64,000 nucleotides of DNA from Streptomyces chromofuscus (GCF_015160875.1 NZ_CP063374.1:4777501-4841500), one strand, 5' to 3'. Counted from the stretch's first letter, positions 40,839 to 50,748 are shown. Numbers and translations are program-made. The notes: a model not told the origin generated them from the letters alone.

Positions 40839-42449
40839 GTGAATCAGATGCAGGGCCGGCTCGTCGGGGGCCGCTACCGGCTCACCGAAACCATCGGCAG
40901 CGGTGGCATGGGCCGGGTGTGGCGCGCCCATGACGAGGTGCTGCACCGAGCGGTCGCCATCAAGGAGTTGACCGCCGCGCTCTACGTCTCCGACAACGAC
41001 CAGGCCGTCCTGCTGGCCCGCACCCGGGCGGAGGCCCGCGCCGCGGCGCGCATCAACCACTCGGCCGTGGTCACCGTGCACGACGTCCTCGAACACGACG
41101 GCCGGCCGTGGATCGTCATGGAGCTGGTCGAGGGACGCTCGCTCGCCGACGCGGTCAAGGAACGGGGCCGGGTCGAGCCGGCCGAGGCCGCCCGGGTCGG
41201 CCTGTGGGTGCTGCGCGCGCTGCGGGCCGCGCACACCGCCGGCGTGCTGCACCGGGACGTCAAGCCCGGCAACGTCCTGCTCGCCGACGACGGCCGGGTA
41301 CTGCTCACCGACTTCGGCATCGCGCAGATCGACGGCGACACGACCATCACCCGTACGGGAGAGGTCGTCGGCTCGGTCGACTACCTCGCCCCCGAGCGGG
41401 TCCGCGGGCACGATCCGGGACCGGCCTCCGACCTGTGGGCGCTCGGCGCGACGCTGTACACGGCTGTGGAGGGCACCTCGCCGTTCCGCCGCACCTCGCC
41501 GCTGTCCACCATGCAGGCCGTCGTCGAGGAGCACCCCGCCGAGCCCCGGTACGCCGGCGCGCTCGGACCCGTCATCACCGCGCTGCTGCGCAAGGAACCG
41601 GCCGTGCGGCCCGCGTCCGACGAGGCGGAGCGCCTGCTGGCCGAGGTGGCGGACGGGCGCCTCCCGCAGGTCACCGAGGTGCTGGTGCCCCCGGCACGAC
41701 AACCTCGGACGGGCCCGGCACGGCAGGAGACCCGGGCGCACTCCCGGCCGCACCCGTTCGAGCCCGCCCCGGCGGCCGTGCCGACCCGGCGGTGGCGCCG
41801 GATGCGCACGCCGGCCCTCGTCGTGGCCGTCGCCGCGGTCGTCGGCGGGGCCGGTGCGGTGGTGGTGCAGCAGTGGGACGACGGCCGCTCCCGGGACGGC
41901 GCGTCCCCGTCGGTCACGTCGTCCGTCACCCCCGGCCCCTCCGACTCGCCGAGCCCTCGGGAGTCCGTCCCGGACACCTGGGTGCGCAAGGACGACCCGG
42001 CGGGTTTCAGCCTCTCGCTGCCCAGCGACCGCTGGCAGCGGGAGGTGTTCGGCGTCCAGGGCGACCTCACGCAGATCGACTACACGCCCGACGGCGGAAC
42101 ACACCTCGTGCGCATCGCCGTCGACACCTCACCGGACTTCGACGACCCCTACGAGCACCAGCTGGACCTGGAGGAGCAGCTCCAGCGGCTGGCGCAGTAT
42201 CAGCGCGTGACCATGGAGAAGAACACCTACCGGGACCGCGAGGGCTCCCTGTGGGAGTACACCTGGACCGCGCTGGAGACCGACCCCGGCGACTACGCCG
42301 GACCGCGCCGGGCCGTCGAGGAGATGTACCTGTCCCGGGACGGCGTCGAGTACGCGATCTACATGTCGGGTCCCGCGGCGGACTGGGAGACGACGCGGGA
42401 GCAGTTCGACACGCTGCTGCTGAGCTGGCGGCCGGGAAACCCGGCCTGA
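40839..42449 (+). CDS. Ser/Thr protein kinase 3 of the cluster, membrane-anchored
   Basis: 536 residues. Active-kinase motifs: GSGGMGRVW, VAIK with K42, HRDVKPGN, DFGIAQ and LAPERVRG. One transmembrane helix at about 325-345 (LVVAVAAVVGGAGAVVV), a Ser/Pro-rich spacer, then an extracellular module beginning DDPAGFSLSLPSDRWQREV, of the same kind as in kinases 1 and 2. Start GTG 40839 (GGGGA four bases upstream) or ATG 40848. It begins 144 bases after the pseudokinase and could form a signalling pair with it. A weak hairpin (42486-42510) lies after the gene. Confidence 0.92.
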   Translation: MNQMQGRLVGGRYRLTETIGSGGMGRVWRAHDEVLHRAVAIKELTAALYVSDNDQAVLLARTRAEARAAARINHSAVVTVHDVLEHDGRPWIVMELVEGRSLADAVKERGRVEPAEAARVGLWVLRALRAAHTAGVLHRDVKPGNVLLADDGRVLLTDFGIAQIDGDTTITRTGEVVGSVDYLAPERVRGHDPGPASDLWALGATLYTAVEGTSPFRRTSPLSTMQAVVEEHPAEPRYAGALGPVITALLRKEPAVRPASDEAERLLAEVADGRLPQVTEVLVPPARQPRTGPARQETRAHSRPHPFEPAPAAVPTRRWRRMRTPALVVAVAAVVGGAGAVVVQQWDDGRSRDGASPSVTSSVTPGPSDSPSPRESVPDTWVRKDDPAGFSLSLPSDRWQREVFGVQGDLTQIDYTPDGGTHLVRIAVDTSPDFDDPYEHQLDLEEQLQRLAQYQRVTMEKNTYRDREGSLWEYTWTALETDPGDYAGPRRAVEEMYLSRDGVEYAIYMSGPAADWETTREQFDTLLLSWRPGNPA

Positions 42450-42558
42450 GCGCGCACTGCGCCGACCGAGCGGCCGTCCTGGCACGGCATGGTCGTTTGT
42501 CGGCCATGCCACCCGTTCGGCCCGGAGGGTCCTCCTCCGGCTGGGGCATGATGTGCCC

Positions 42559-43608
42559 ATGGGGAGCGAGGGGGCCGGCGAGCGGGTCATCGCGGGCCGT
42601 TACCGGCTTCAGGCGGCGCTCGGACGGGGCGGCATGGGTGTCGTCTGGCGGGCCACCGACCAGCTGCTCGGCCGTCAGGTGGCCGTCAAGGAACTCGTCC
42701 CGGACGACTCCCCCTCGGCGGCCCGCGTCCGCTCCGCACGCGACCGCACGCTGCGCGAGGCGCGTGCGCTGGCGCAGTTGCGTCACCCGCACATCAGCGT
42801 GGTCCACGACGTCGCCGAGGACGGCGACCGCCTGTACATCGTCATGGAGCTGATCGACGGCGGCTCCCTCGCCGACCGGATCGCCGCGCACGGCCCGGTC
42901 GACGCCCGCGAGGCCGCCCGGATCGGCATCGCCCTGCTCGGCGCGCTGCGCGCGGCGCACGAGGCCGGGGTCCTGCACCGCGACCTCAAGCCGGCCAACG
43001 TCCTCATCGAGTCCGGCACCGGCCGCGTCGTCCTCACCGACTTCGGCGTCGCCCAGGTCGAGGGCGCCACGACACTCACCGAGTCGGGAACGTTCGTCGG
43101 CTCGCCCGAGTACACCGCGCCCGAGCGGATGTCGGGGTCGGACACCGGACCGGCCTGCGACCTGTGGTCGCTCGGCGTGCTGCTGTGCGCCGCGGTCAGC
43201 GGTGCATCGCCGTTTCACCGCGACTCGTTGGGCGGCGTCCTGCACGCCGTGGTCGCCGCGCCGATCCGGCCGCCCGCGCAGGCCGGACCGCTGCTGCCCG
43301 TCGTCCGCGGGCTGCTGGAGCGCGACCCGGAGCGGCGGCTGGACGCGGCGCAGGCCGAGCGGATGCTGCGGGACTTCCTGGAGACGGGCCGTACGCCGCA
43401 GACGTCCCGCCGGCAACGCTCCCCGCGGGACCGACTGGTGATCGCCGTGCTGGTCGCCGCGATGGTGGCGGCGGGCGTGTCGGCGGCCGCGCTGTTCGTC
43501 AACGGCGGCGGGGGCGGCGGCGGTACGCCGGGGAGCCCGACGTCGAGCACGTCCTCGAGCGCGCCCGCGACGCCGTCCATCAGCGGCTCCGGCAGGCCAC
43601 CCAAATAG
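42559..43608 (+). CDS. Ser/Thr protein kinase 4 of the cluster, short tail
   Basis: 349 residues; the smallest of the group. GRGGMGVVW, VAVK with K44, HRDLKPAN, DFGVAQ and TAPERMSG show a complete catalytic kinase. A transmembrane helix lies at about 294-315, followed by only some 34 extracellular residues, Gly/Ser/Thr/Pro-rich, without the sensory module found in its neighbours. It may therefore signal through partners. ATG 42559 was chosen; an in-frame GTG lies six bases upstream and neither has a strong RBS. Confidence 0.9.
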   Translation: MGSEGAGERVIAGRYRLQAALGRGGMGVVWRATDQLLGRQVAVKELVPDDSPSAARVRSARDRTLREARALAQLRHPHISVVHDVAEDGDRLYIVMELIDGGSLADRIAAHGPVDAREAARIGIALLGALRAAHEAGVLHRDLKPANVLIESGTGRVVLTDFGVAQVEGATTLTESGTFVGSPEYTAPERMSGSDTGPACDLWSLGVLLCAAVSGASPFHRDSLGGVLHAVVAAPIRPPAQAGPLLPVVRGLLERDPERRLDAAQAERMLRDFLETGRTPQTSRRQRSPRDRLVIAVLVAAMVAAGVSAAALFVNGGGGGGGTPGSPTSSTSSSAPATPSISGSGRPPK

Positions 43609-43696
43609 GAGATGTGCGACGACGTGCGTCACGGGTCTGTGACCGGTGAGCCCGTGCGGTGGATGCGGCACGGCCTGCCGCGATATGCATGAACGC

Positions 43697-45415
43697 ATGA
43701 GCAGCAACGGGGGAGCCCGCCACCGGGCCGACGAGCCAACGAGTTTCGGTCTGCAACCGCCGGTGCAGCCCGCCGCCGTACCGCACCCGGACAACCCGTA
43801 CGCGACGCCCGCCCACGTCGTGCCGCCGCAGCAGCACGGCCACCACGGCCCGCAGCAGCACCCTGCGCACCCGGCACCGCAACAGCCTCCTCACCAGCCC
43901 TCGCCTCAGCCCCCGCAGGACCCCGGCGCCGGTCGGCTGATCGCCGGCCGCTACCGGCTGCTGGCCAGGCTCGGGCACGGCGGCATGGGCACGGTGTGGC
44001 GCGCCAAGGACGAGACGGTCGACCGGGAGGTCGCCGTCAAGGAACCCCGGGTTCCGGACCATCTTCCCGAGCGTGAACGCGCCAACGCCTTCGAGCGGAT
44101 GCGCCGCGAGGCCCGCGCCGCGGCCCGGCTCGACCACCCGGCGGTGGTCAACGTGCACGACGTCGCCGTCGTGGACGGCCGGCCGTGGATCGTGATGGAG
44201 CTGGTGCGGGGACGTTCCCTCGGCAACGCGCTCCAGGAAGGCACCCTGTCCGCCCGCGAGGCGGCCAGGATCGGCCTGGAGGTGCTCGGCGCGCTGGAGG
44301 CCGCGCACGCCGCCGGCATCCTGCACCGGGACGTCAAGCCGGACAACGTCCTGCTGGGCCGACGCGACCGCGTCGTCCTCACCGACTTCGGCATCGCCCA
44401 GATCGAGGGCGAGACGAACCTGACCGACACCGGCGGCTTCGTCGGCTCGCCCGAGTACATCGCCCCGGAGCGGGTGCTGGGCCAGCGCCCCGGCCCCGCG
44501 TCGGACCTCTGGTCGCTGGGCGTCGTGCTCTACGCCGCCACGGAGGGCGTGTCGCCCTTCCGCCGCAGCAACACCCCGGCCACCCTCCAGTCCGTGCTCA
44601 ACGCCACGCCCGCGCCGCCCGCGTCGGCGTCCGGTCCGCTCGCCGAGGTCATCAACGGCCTGCTCCAGAAGGACCCGGCGCGCCGCCCGAACGCCGCCCG
44701 GGTCCGCTTCCTGCTGGAGGCCGCCGCCAGCCCGCCCGCGCCGGTGGCCACGCAGGTCGTGACGGTGGGCGCAGGCGACAGCGGGCGGGGCGGCGGCATC
44801 CGGCTGGGCCGCGGGACCCTGCTCGGGCTGGGCGCGGCGGTCGTCGCGGCAGCGGTGGCGGCGTACCTGGTGATCGCCGACCCGTTCGCCGGCCCGCTGC
44901 CCGAGGGCTGGAAAACCAGGGCCGAGAAGGACGTCGCCGCGACCGTCGCGTACCCCGACGGCTACGAGCGGCAGGTCCCCGAGGACGCCGACGACGGCCA
45001 CTGGGTGACGTACACCGACCCGAGCGGCAGCATCTGGATCGGCCTGCGGCTCGACAAGAAGTCCGAGGACACGACCAACTCCATCCAGGCGTCGGCGGGC
45101 GCGGAGATGTACGAGGACAACCGCGTCTTCGAGGAGAGCGGCAGCTACGACTTCGGCATGCCGGAGAACCCGGCCACCAAGCCGGACGACGGGATCACGT
45201 ACCGGGGCAAGGACGCCGCGCGGAACACCATCACGTACCGGACGACCGACAGCCAGAGCCCCCGCCCGCGGGAAGTGCAGATCTTCTACTACCGCAACTC
45301 CGAACAGGACATGTACAAGCTCACGATCAGCTACCCCGGCGCGGGCGACTTCACCGAGCGCGGACGTGAGGTGGCCCGGGCCGCGATCGCCAACCTGGAC
45401 ATCGACAAGCTCTGA
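43697..45415 (+). CDS. Ser/Thr protein kinase 5 of the cluster, Pro/Gln/His-rich head
   Basis: 572 residues. An N-terminal tail of about 75 residues rich in Pro, Gln and His (PPQQHGHHGPQQHPAHPAP) precedes the kinase domain: GHGGMGTVW, VAVK with K115, HRDVKPDN, DFGIAQ and IAPERVLG. Transmembrane helix at about 375-395, then an extracellular module starting LPEGWKTRAEKDVAATVAYP. The disordered head is a likely docking or autophosphorylation region (inference). ATG 43697 is used; ATG 43685 is possible and neither has a clear RBS. The gene ends 43 bases before the next kinase. Confidence 0.9.
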   Translation: MSSNGGARHRADEPTSFGLQPPVQPAAVPHPDNPYATPAHVVPPQQHGHHGPQQHPAHPAPQQPPHQPSPQPPQDPGAGRLIAGRYRLLARLGHGGMGTVWRAKDETVDREVAVKEPRVPDHLPERERANAFERMRREARAAARLDHPAVVNVHDVAVVDGRPWIVMELVRGRSLGNALQEGTLSAREAARIGLEVLGALEAAHAAGILHRDVKPDNVLLGRRDRVVLTDFGIAQIEGETNLTDTGGFVGSPEYIAPERVLGQRPGPASDLWSLGVVLYAATEGVSPFRRSNTPATLQSVLNATPAPPASASGPLAEVINGLLQKDPARRPNAARVRFLLEAAASPPAPVATQVVTVGAGDSGRGGGIRLGRGTLLGLGAAVVAAAVAAYLVIADPFAGPLPEGWKTRAEKDVAATVAYPDGYERQVPEDADDGHWVTYTDPSGSIWIGLRLDKKSEDTTNSIQASAGAEMYEDNRVFEESGSYDFGMPENPATKPDDGITYRGKDAARNTITYRTTDSQSPRPREVQIFYYRNSEQDMYKLTISYPGAGDFTERGREVARAAIANLDIDKL

Positions 45416-45458
45416 ACTCACGTCGACAAACAAGCGTCCCACGGGGTAGGGATGGGAC

Positions 45459-47132
45459 ATGAGTGACGGCGGTGAACACCAGCGCGACGGACGCCTGGTC
45501 GGCGGGCGCTACCGGTTGACCGAGCGCATCGGCTCCGGCGGCACGGGCACCGTCTGGCGCGCGCTGGACGAACTCGCCGGGCGCGAAGTCGCCGTCAAGC
45601 AGCCCCGGTTGCCGGACGACCCGGAGGACGAGAGCCACCGCCGGGCCGCCCACCGCCTGTACCACGAGGCCCGGGCCGCCGCCCGCGTCGACCACCCGTC
45701 CGCCGTCGTCATCCACGACGTCGTGGAGGAGGACGGGATCCCCTGGATCGTCATGGAGTCGGTCCGGGGCCACTCCCTCCACGAGGTGCTGCGACGCGGC
45801 CCCGTCCCGCCCGCGGAGTCCGCCCGGATCGGCCTCGCCGTCCTCGGCGCCCTGCGCGCCGCGCACGCCGTCGGCATCGTCCACCGGGACGTCAAACCGG
45901 CGAACGTCCTCGTCGAGTCCGGCACCGGCCGCGTCGTCCTCACCGACTTCGGCATCGCCCACGTCCCGGACGAGCAGTCCCTCACCGGCGGCGGCGAGTT
46001 CGTCGGCTCGGCGGAGTTCGTCGCGCCGGAGCGGATGTCCGGCCGCAGCGCGGGTCCCGCCACCGACCTGTGGTCCCTGGGGGCCCTCCTGTACGCCGCC
46101 GTCGAGGGCCGGTCCCCGTTCGGCCGTACGACACCGGAGTCGACGCTTGCCGCGATCCTCGCCGCGGACCCGCCCGAGCCGAAGCAGGCAGGCCCGCTGG
46201 GCCCGCTCATCGCCCGGCTGCTCGCGAAGGACCCCGAACAGCGGCCGGCGCCGGAGGAGGTCGCCGCGGAGCTGGGGGCGGTCGCCGCGGAGCTGGGGGT
46301 GGTGGCCGGGGCGTGGCCGCAGGCATCGGACGGCACGGCGACGCCCGCTCGGACGGCCACGAGGCAGCCCGGCCGGTCGGGGCAGTCGAAGTCTCCGGCC
46401 GCGTCGAAGCCGGCTGCCTCAGTGAAACCGCCGGAGTCGCCGGAACTGCCGGAGCCGCCGAAGTCACCGGCGTCACTCGAACTCGGCCCCTCCCGGCGCC
46501 CCGTGCACCCCCTCCGCCGCCCCGTCCCCGCCGTCCTGCTCGGCATCCTCGTCACCGGCGGCGTCTGGTTCGGCACCTCGTCCTTCCGCCCCGACCCCCA
46601 CCCCGGCGGCACAGCGGCCCCGGAGCCCACCGCCACCACGGGCGCGTCTCCCGGCCCCATCTGGGTCGCGCACCGGGAGAAGGACATGGCCGCCGTCCTC
46701 TCCCTGCCCGGCGACTACGAGGAGGCCGCCCGCGAGGGCAGCGCCGACGATCCGCCCCGCCTGGTCGTGTACGACGTCGACCACACGATCCAGGTCCGCC
46801 TCACCCGGTGGGACGAGGCACCCTTCTCCCCGATGACCCGGGCCCGTCAGGCGCACGCCGCCTGGGACAGCCACGGCGGCGACGCCCGCACGCGGTACAC
46901 CCGTACGACCTTCGACGGCCGGGACGCCGTTCTCGCCGACACCACGTACAACATGGCGCAGGACCCGACCCGCGTCATGCAGCTGGTGATCCTCACCGAC
47001 GACAGCCGTATGTACGAGCTCCGCGTCGACATGCCCAAGGGCACGCCGGACGAGAAGAGGGGTACCGCCGTGTTCCGCGGCGCCCGCGACCGACTCGAGA
47101 TAGAAGCCGGGCCGGCGTCGACAACGCCCTGA
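45459..47132 (+). CDS. Ser/Thr protein kinase 6 of the cluster, membrane-anchored
   Basis: 557 residues. Catalytic motifs: GSGGTGTVW, VAVK with K47, HRDVKPAN, DFGIAH and VAPERMSG. The linker carries a Pro/Glu/Ser run (PPESPELPEPPKSPASLE) before a transmembrane helix at about 356-376, then an extracellular module (VAHREKDMAAVLSLPGDYEE, DGRDAVLADTTYNMAQDPTR). The closest match in the cluster is kinase 5, suggesting recent duplication. ATG with GTAGGGA upstream. Last gene of the kinase run; a 16-base palindrome follows after 14 bases. Confidence 0.91.
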   Translation: MSDGGEHQRDGRLVGGRYRLTERIGSGGTGTVWRALDELAGREVAVKQPRLPDDPEDESHRRAAHRLYHEARAAARVDHPSAVVIHDVVEEDGIPWIVMESVRGHSLHEVLRRGPVPPAESARIGLAVLGALRAAHAVGIVHRDVKPANVLVESGTGRVVLTDFGIAHVPDEQSLTGGGEFVGSAEFVAPERMSGRSAGPATDLWSLGALLYAAVEGRSPFGRTTPESTLAAILAADPPEPKQAGPLGPLIARLLAKDPEQRPAPEEVAAELGAVAAELGVVAGAWPQASDGTATPARTATRQPGRSGQSKSPAASKPAASVKPPESPELPEPPKSPASLELGPSRRPVHPLRRPVPAVLLGILVTGGVWFGTSSFRPDPHPGGTAAPEPTATTGASPGPIWVAHREKDMAAVLSLPGDYEEAAREGSADDPPRLVVYDVDHTIQVRLTRWDEAPFSPMTRARQAHAAWDSHGGDARTRYTRTTFDGRDAVLADTTYNMAQDPTRVMQLVILTDDSRMYELRVDMPKGTPDEKRGTAVFRGARDRLEIEAGPASTTP

Positions 47133-47146
47133 TCAGCGGGTTCGTT

Positions 47147-47162
47147 GCCAGTGATCACTGGC
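47147..47162. promoter_or_regulatory. Perfect 16-base palindrome upstream of the aldehyde dehydrogenase gene
   Basis: GCCAGTGATCACTGGC is fully self-complementary and lies 75 bases before the downstream ATG, 14 bases after the kinase stop. It fits an operator for a dimeric repressor better than a terminator, as it has no loop and no T-run. The regulator is unknown. Confidence 0.5.
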
Positions 47163-47236
47163 GGTATGTGTGTACTCCGTGAATCCCGATTACCGACGGG
47201 TACACAAAGCGTTCGCCTGGGCATACCCTGCGGCTC

Positions 47237-48862
47237 ATGACGGACTCGCAGGCCCTGGCGCAGGCCACGCACACCACCGGCACCAACCCGCTCGCCCCCG
47301 CTCCCGAGGGCGCCCGTACCGCCGCGGACGTGGTCACCCCCGAGCTGGTCGCCCAGCTCACCCGGGGCGTGGCCGGTTCCGGCCGGACCGCCAACCACTC
47401 GCCGTTCACCGGCGAGAAGCTGGCCGACCTGCCCGAGTCCACGCCGCAGGACGTGCAGAAGGCGTTCGAGGCGGCCCGTACCGCACAGGCCGTGTGGGCG
47501 CAGACGCCGGTACGGCGGCGCGCGGCCGTCCTGCTGCGCTTCCACGACCTGGTGCTGGAGCGCCAGGGCGAGGTGCTGGACCTGATCCAGCTGGAGACCG
47601 GGAAGGCCCGGCTGCACGCCCACGAGGAGGTGCAGGCCGTAGCCGTCGCGGCCCGCCACTACGGCCGTAAGGCCCCCGCCTATCTGCGGCCCAAGCGGCA
47701 CACCGGCGCCATCCCGACCCTGACGAAGGTCACCGAACTGCGCCACCCGCGGGGCGTGATCGGCCAGATCGCCCCCTGGAACTACCCGCTGGAGCTGTCG
47801 GTCGGCGACGCGCTGCCGGCCTTCGTCGCGGGCAACGCCGTGGTGATGAAGCCGGACACCGAGACCTGCCTCACCGCCCTCTGGGCGCGCGACCTGCTGA
47901 TCGAGGCCGGGCTGCCCGCCGAGGTCTTCCAGGTCGTCCTCGGCGACGGCCCGGTCGTCGGCCCCGAGGTCGTCAAGCACGCCGACTACGTCTCCTTCAC
48001 CGGCTCCACCCGCACCGGCCGCGAGGTCGCGCAGGGTGCCGCCGCCCGTCTGGTCGGCGTCTCCCTCGAACTGGGCGGCAAGAACGCCATGCTGGTGCTG
48101 CAGGACGCGGACGTGGAGAAGGCCGCCGCCGGCGCCGTCCGCGCGTGCTTCTCCTCCGCGGGCCAACTGTGCATCTCCATCGAGCGGTTGTACGTCCACG
48201 AGTCGATCGCCGACGCGTTCCTGGAGCGCTTCGCGGCCCGCACCAAGGCCATGCGGCTCGGCAGGTCCCTCGCGTACGGCGCGGACATGGGGTCGCTGGT
48301 GGGCGAACGCCAGCTGGAGACCGTCAAGCGGCACGTGGAGGAGGCGGTGGCCAAGGGCGCGAAGCTCGTCGCGGGTGGCACCGCCCGCCCGGACATCGGC
48401 CCGTACTTCTACGAGCCGACCATCCTCGACGGTGTCGAGCCGCCCATGGCCGTCTGCACCGAGGAGACTTTCGGCCCGGTCGTGGCCGTCTACCGCTTCA
48501 CGACCGACGACGAGGCGATCGAGCACGCCAACTCCACGCCGTACGGCCTGAACTCCTCGGTCTGGACGAAGGACGCGCGCCGCGGCCGCGAGGTCGCGGC
48601 CCGCCTGCGCACCGGCACCGTCAACATCAACGAGGGCTACGCGCCGGCGTACGGCAGCGTCCAGTCCCCGATGGGCGGCATGAAGGACTCCGGCCTGGGC
48701 CGCCGCCACGGCTCCGAGGGCATCCTCAAGTACACGGAGGCCCAGACGATCGCCCACCAGCGCCTGCTGCCGATGGCGCCGTCGCTGGGCATGGACGACG
48801 AGAAGTACGCGCAACTCATGAGCAGGAGCTTGCGGCTCATGAAGGCGTTCCGGTTCCGGTGA
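47237..48862 (+). CDS. Succinate-semialdehyde dehydrogenase, NAD(P)-dependent
   Basis: 541-residue aldehyde dehydrogenase, best placed with GabD2-type succinate-semialdehyde dehydrogenases, which send GABA-derived semialdehyde into the TCA cycle. Catalytic C312 in SSAGQLCISIE, general base E278 in LELGGKNA, PWNYPLELSVGDALPAFVAGN and the TEETFGPVVAVYRF motif are all present. A roughly 40-residue N-terminal extension precedes the fold. Substrate is inferred from family resemblance. It is followed 104 bases later by the GMC oxidoreductase, a pairing kept in Streptomyces from memory. A perfect palindrome upstream suggests local control. Confidence 0.88.
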   Translation: MTDSQALAQATHTTGTNPLAPAPEGARTAADVVTPELVAQLTRGVAGSGRTANHSPFTGEKLADLPESTPQDVQKAFEAARTAQAVWAQTPVRRRAAVLLRFHDLVLERQGEVLDLIQLETGKARLHAHEEVQAVAVAARHYGRKAPAYLRPKRHTGAIPTLTKVTELRHPRGVIGQIAPWNYPLELSVGDALPAFVAGNAVVMKPDTETCLTALWARDLLIEAGLPAEVFQVVLGDGPVVGPEVVKHADYVSFTGSTRTGREVAQGAAARLVGVSLELGGKNAMLVLQDADVEKAAAGAVRACFSSAGQLCISIERLYVHESIADAFLERFAARTKAMRLGRSLAYGADMGSLVGERQLETVKRHVEEAVAKGAKLVAGGTARPDIGPYFYEPTILDGVEPPMAVCTEETFGPVVAVYRFTTDDEAIEHANSTPYGLNSSVWTKDARRGREVAARLRTGTVNINEGYAPAYGSVQSPMGGMKDSGLGRRHGSEGILKYTEAQTIAHQRLLPMAPSLGMDDEKYAQLMSRSLRLMKAFRFR

Positions 48863-48966
48863 CGCCCTGCTTCCAGGGGCGCGGGGCTGTGTCGACACGC
48901 GGCTGCGCCGCGTGGGCGTGAGCGACCACAGACGGCCCGCACGCGAAACTCAACGAGGAGACATCC

Positions 48967-50748
48967 GTGCACCAGGACACCTATGACTACGACGTCATGG
49001 TCGTCGGCTCCGGCTTCGGCGGCTCGGTCACCGCCCTGCGCCTCACCGAAAAGGGATACAAGGTCGGCGTTCTGGAGGCGGGCCGTCGCTTCACCCGCGA
49101 ATCCCTCCCCAAGAACTCCTGGGACCTCAAGAACTACCTGTGGGCCCCCAAGCTCGGCATGTACGGCCTGCAGCGCATCCACCTGCTGGGCAACGTCATG
49201 GTGCTGGCCGGCGCGGGCGTCGGCGGGGGCTCGCTCAACTACGCCAACACCCTCTACGTCCCGCCGAAGCCCTTCTTCGAGGACCCCCAGTGGGGCCACA
49301 TCACCGACTGGCAGGACGAGCTCGCGCCGTACTACGACCAGGCCCAGCGCATGCTCGGCGTCCGGCTGAACCCGACGATGACGCCCTCCGACGTGCACCT
49401 GAAGGCCGCCGCGCAGCGGATGGGCGTGGGCGACACCTTCCACATGGCGCCGGTCGGGGTCTTCTTCGGCGACGGCGAGGACGCCGACGGCACGGTCCGG
49501 GCGCGCCCCGGCGAGGAGGCGGCCGACCCGTACTTCGGCGGCGCCGGCCCGTCCCGCCGCGCCTGCGCCGAGTGCGGCGAGTGCATGACCGGCTGCCGGC
49601 ACGGCGCCAAGAACACCCTGAACGAGAACTACCTGTATCTCGCCGAGAAGGCGGGCGCGGTCGTCCATCCCATGACCACGGTCGTGGCGCTCACCGACGA
49701 CTCGCGGGGCGGGTACGCCGTCACCACCGTGCCCACCGACCAGCGCGGGAAGGGCGGCGGCCGCACCTTCCGCGCCCGGCGCGTCGTCCTGGCGGCCGGC
49801 ACCTACGGCACCCAGACCCTGCTGCATCGCATGAAGGCCACGGGCCGGCTGCCGTACCTCTCCGAGCGCCTCGGTGAGCTGACCCGCACCAACTCCGAGG
49901 CCCTGGTCGGCGCCCAGACCACCAACCGCCGCTACCGCAAGCTCACCGGCGAGCGGAAAGTCGACTTCACGCGCGGCGTCGCCATCACGTCCTCCGTCCA
50001 CCCGGACGCCAACACCCACATCGAGCCGGTCCGTTACGGCAAGGGCTCCAACGCGATGGGCGGCATGGCGATCCTGCAGGTCCCGTACGCGCAGGGCTCC
50101 TCGCGCGTCCTCGCCTTCCTGCGCAACGCCGCCCGCCACCCCCTCCAGTTGCTCCGCTCCCTCAACAACCACCGCTGGTCGGAGCGGACGATCATCGGCC
50201 TGGTGATGCAGTCGCTGGACAACTCGCTGACGACGTACCTGAAGCCGGACGGCGTCGGCAAGGGCCTGCTGACCGCACGGCAGGGCCACGGCGCCCCCAA
50301 CCCCAAGCAGATCAGGGCGGCTTCGGAGGGCGCCTCGGCGATCGCCGCCGAGATCAACGGCTTCGCCGGCAGCAACATCGGCGAGCTGATGGGCACCCCG
50401 CTCACCGCGCACTTCCTCGGCGGCTGCCCGATCGGCGACTCCCGCGAGACCGGCGTGATCGACCCCTATCACCGGCTGTACGGCCACCCGGGCATCTCCG
50501 TCGTCGACGGCGCCGCCGTCTCCGCCAACCTGGGCGTGAACCCGTCCCTCACCATCACCGCACAGGCCGAGCGGGCGATGTCGTACTGGCCGAACAAGGG
50601 CGACGCCGACCCGCGCCCGCGGCAGGGAGCGGCGTACGAACGCCTGAAGGCCGTCGAGCCGAAGTCGCCGGCGGTCCCGGCGGACGCGTTCGGCGCACTG
50701 CGGCTGCCGTTCCTGGGAATGCCGGCCGTACCGCCGAAGAAGCAGTAG
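48967..50748 (+). CDS. GMC-family FAD oxidoreductase, cholesterol-oxidase-like
   Basis: 593-residue flavoenzyme. FAD site: YDVMVVGSGFGGSVTALRL and VLEAGRRF; GAGVGGGSLNYANTLY supports the GMC fold, and the C-terminal NLGVNPSLTITAQAERAM closes the FAD domain. A four-Cys block CAECGECMTGCRHGAKNT at about residues 199-216 resembles the cluster-binding segment of a bacterial GMC subgroup. There is no signal peptide, so it is cytoplasmic, unlike secreted ChoA. Actual substrate (sterol or other alcohol) cannot be read from sequence. GTG start with GAGGAG upstream. Confidence 0.85.
   Translation: MHQDTYDYDVMVVGSGFGGSVTALRLTEKGYKVGVLEAGRRFTRESLPKNSWDLKNYLWAPKLGMYGLQRIHLLGNVMVLAGAGVGGGSLNYANTLYVPPKPFFEDPQWGHITDWQDELAPYYDQAQRMLGVRLNPTMTPSDVHLKAAAQRMGVGDTFHMAPVGVFFGDGEDADGTVRARPGEEAADPYFGGAGPSRRACAECGECMTGCRHGAKNTLNENYLYLAEKAGAVVHPMTTVVALTDDSRGGYAVTTVPTDQRGKGGGRTFRARRVVLAAGTYGTQTLLHRMKATGRLPYLSERLGELTRTNSEALVGAQTTNRRYRKLTGERKVDFTRGVAITSSVHPDANTHIEPVRYGKGSNAMGGMAILQVPYAQGSSRVLAFLRNAARHPLQLLRSLNNHRWSERTIIGLVMQSLDNSLTTYLKPDGVGKGLLTARQGHGAPNPKQIRAASEGASAIAAEINGFAGSNIGELMGTPLTAHFLGGCPIGDSRETGVIDPYHRLYGHPGISVVDGAAVSANLGVNPSLTITAQAERAMSYWPNKGDADPRPRQGAAYERLKAVEPKSPAVPADAFGALRLPFLGMPAVPPKKQ

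Noticed and set aside
42486..42510. Intrinsic terminator after kinase 3
   Set aside because: The stem is only seven base pairs with an 11-base loop and no T-run; not strong enough to list as a feature.
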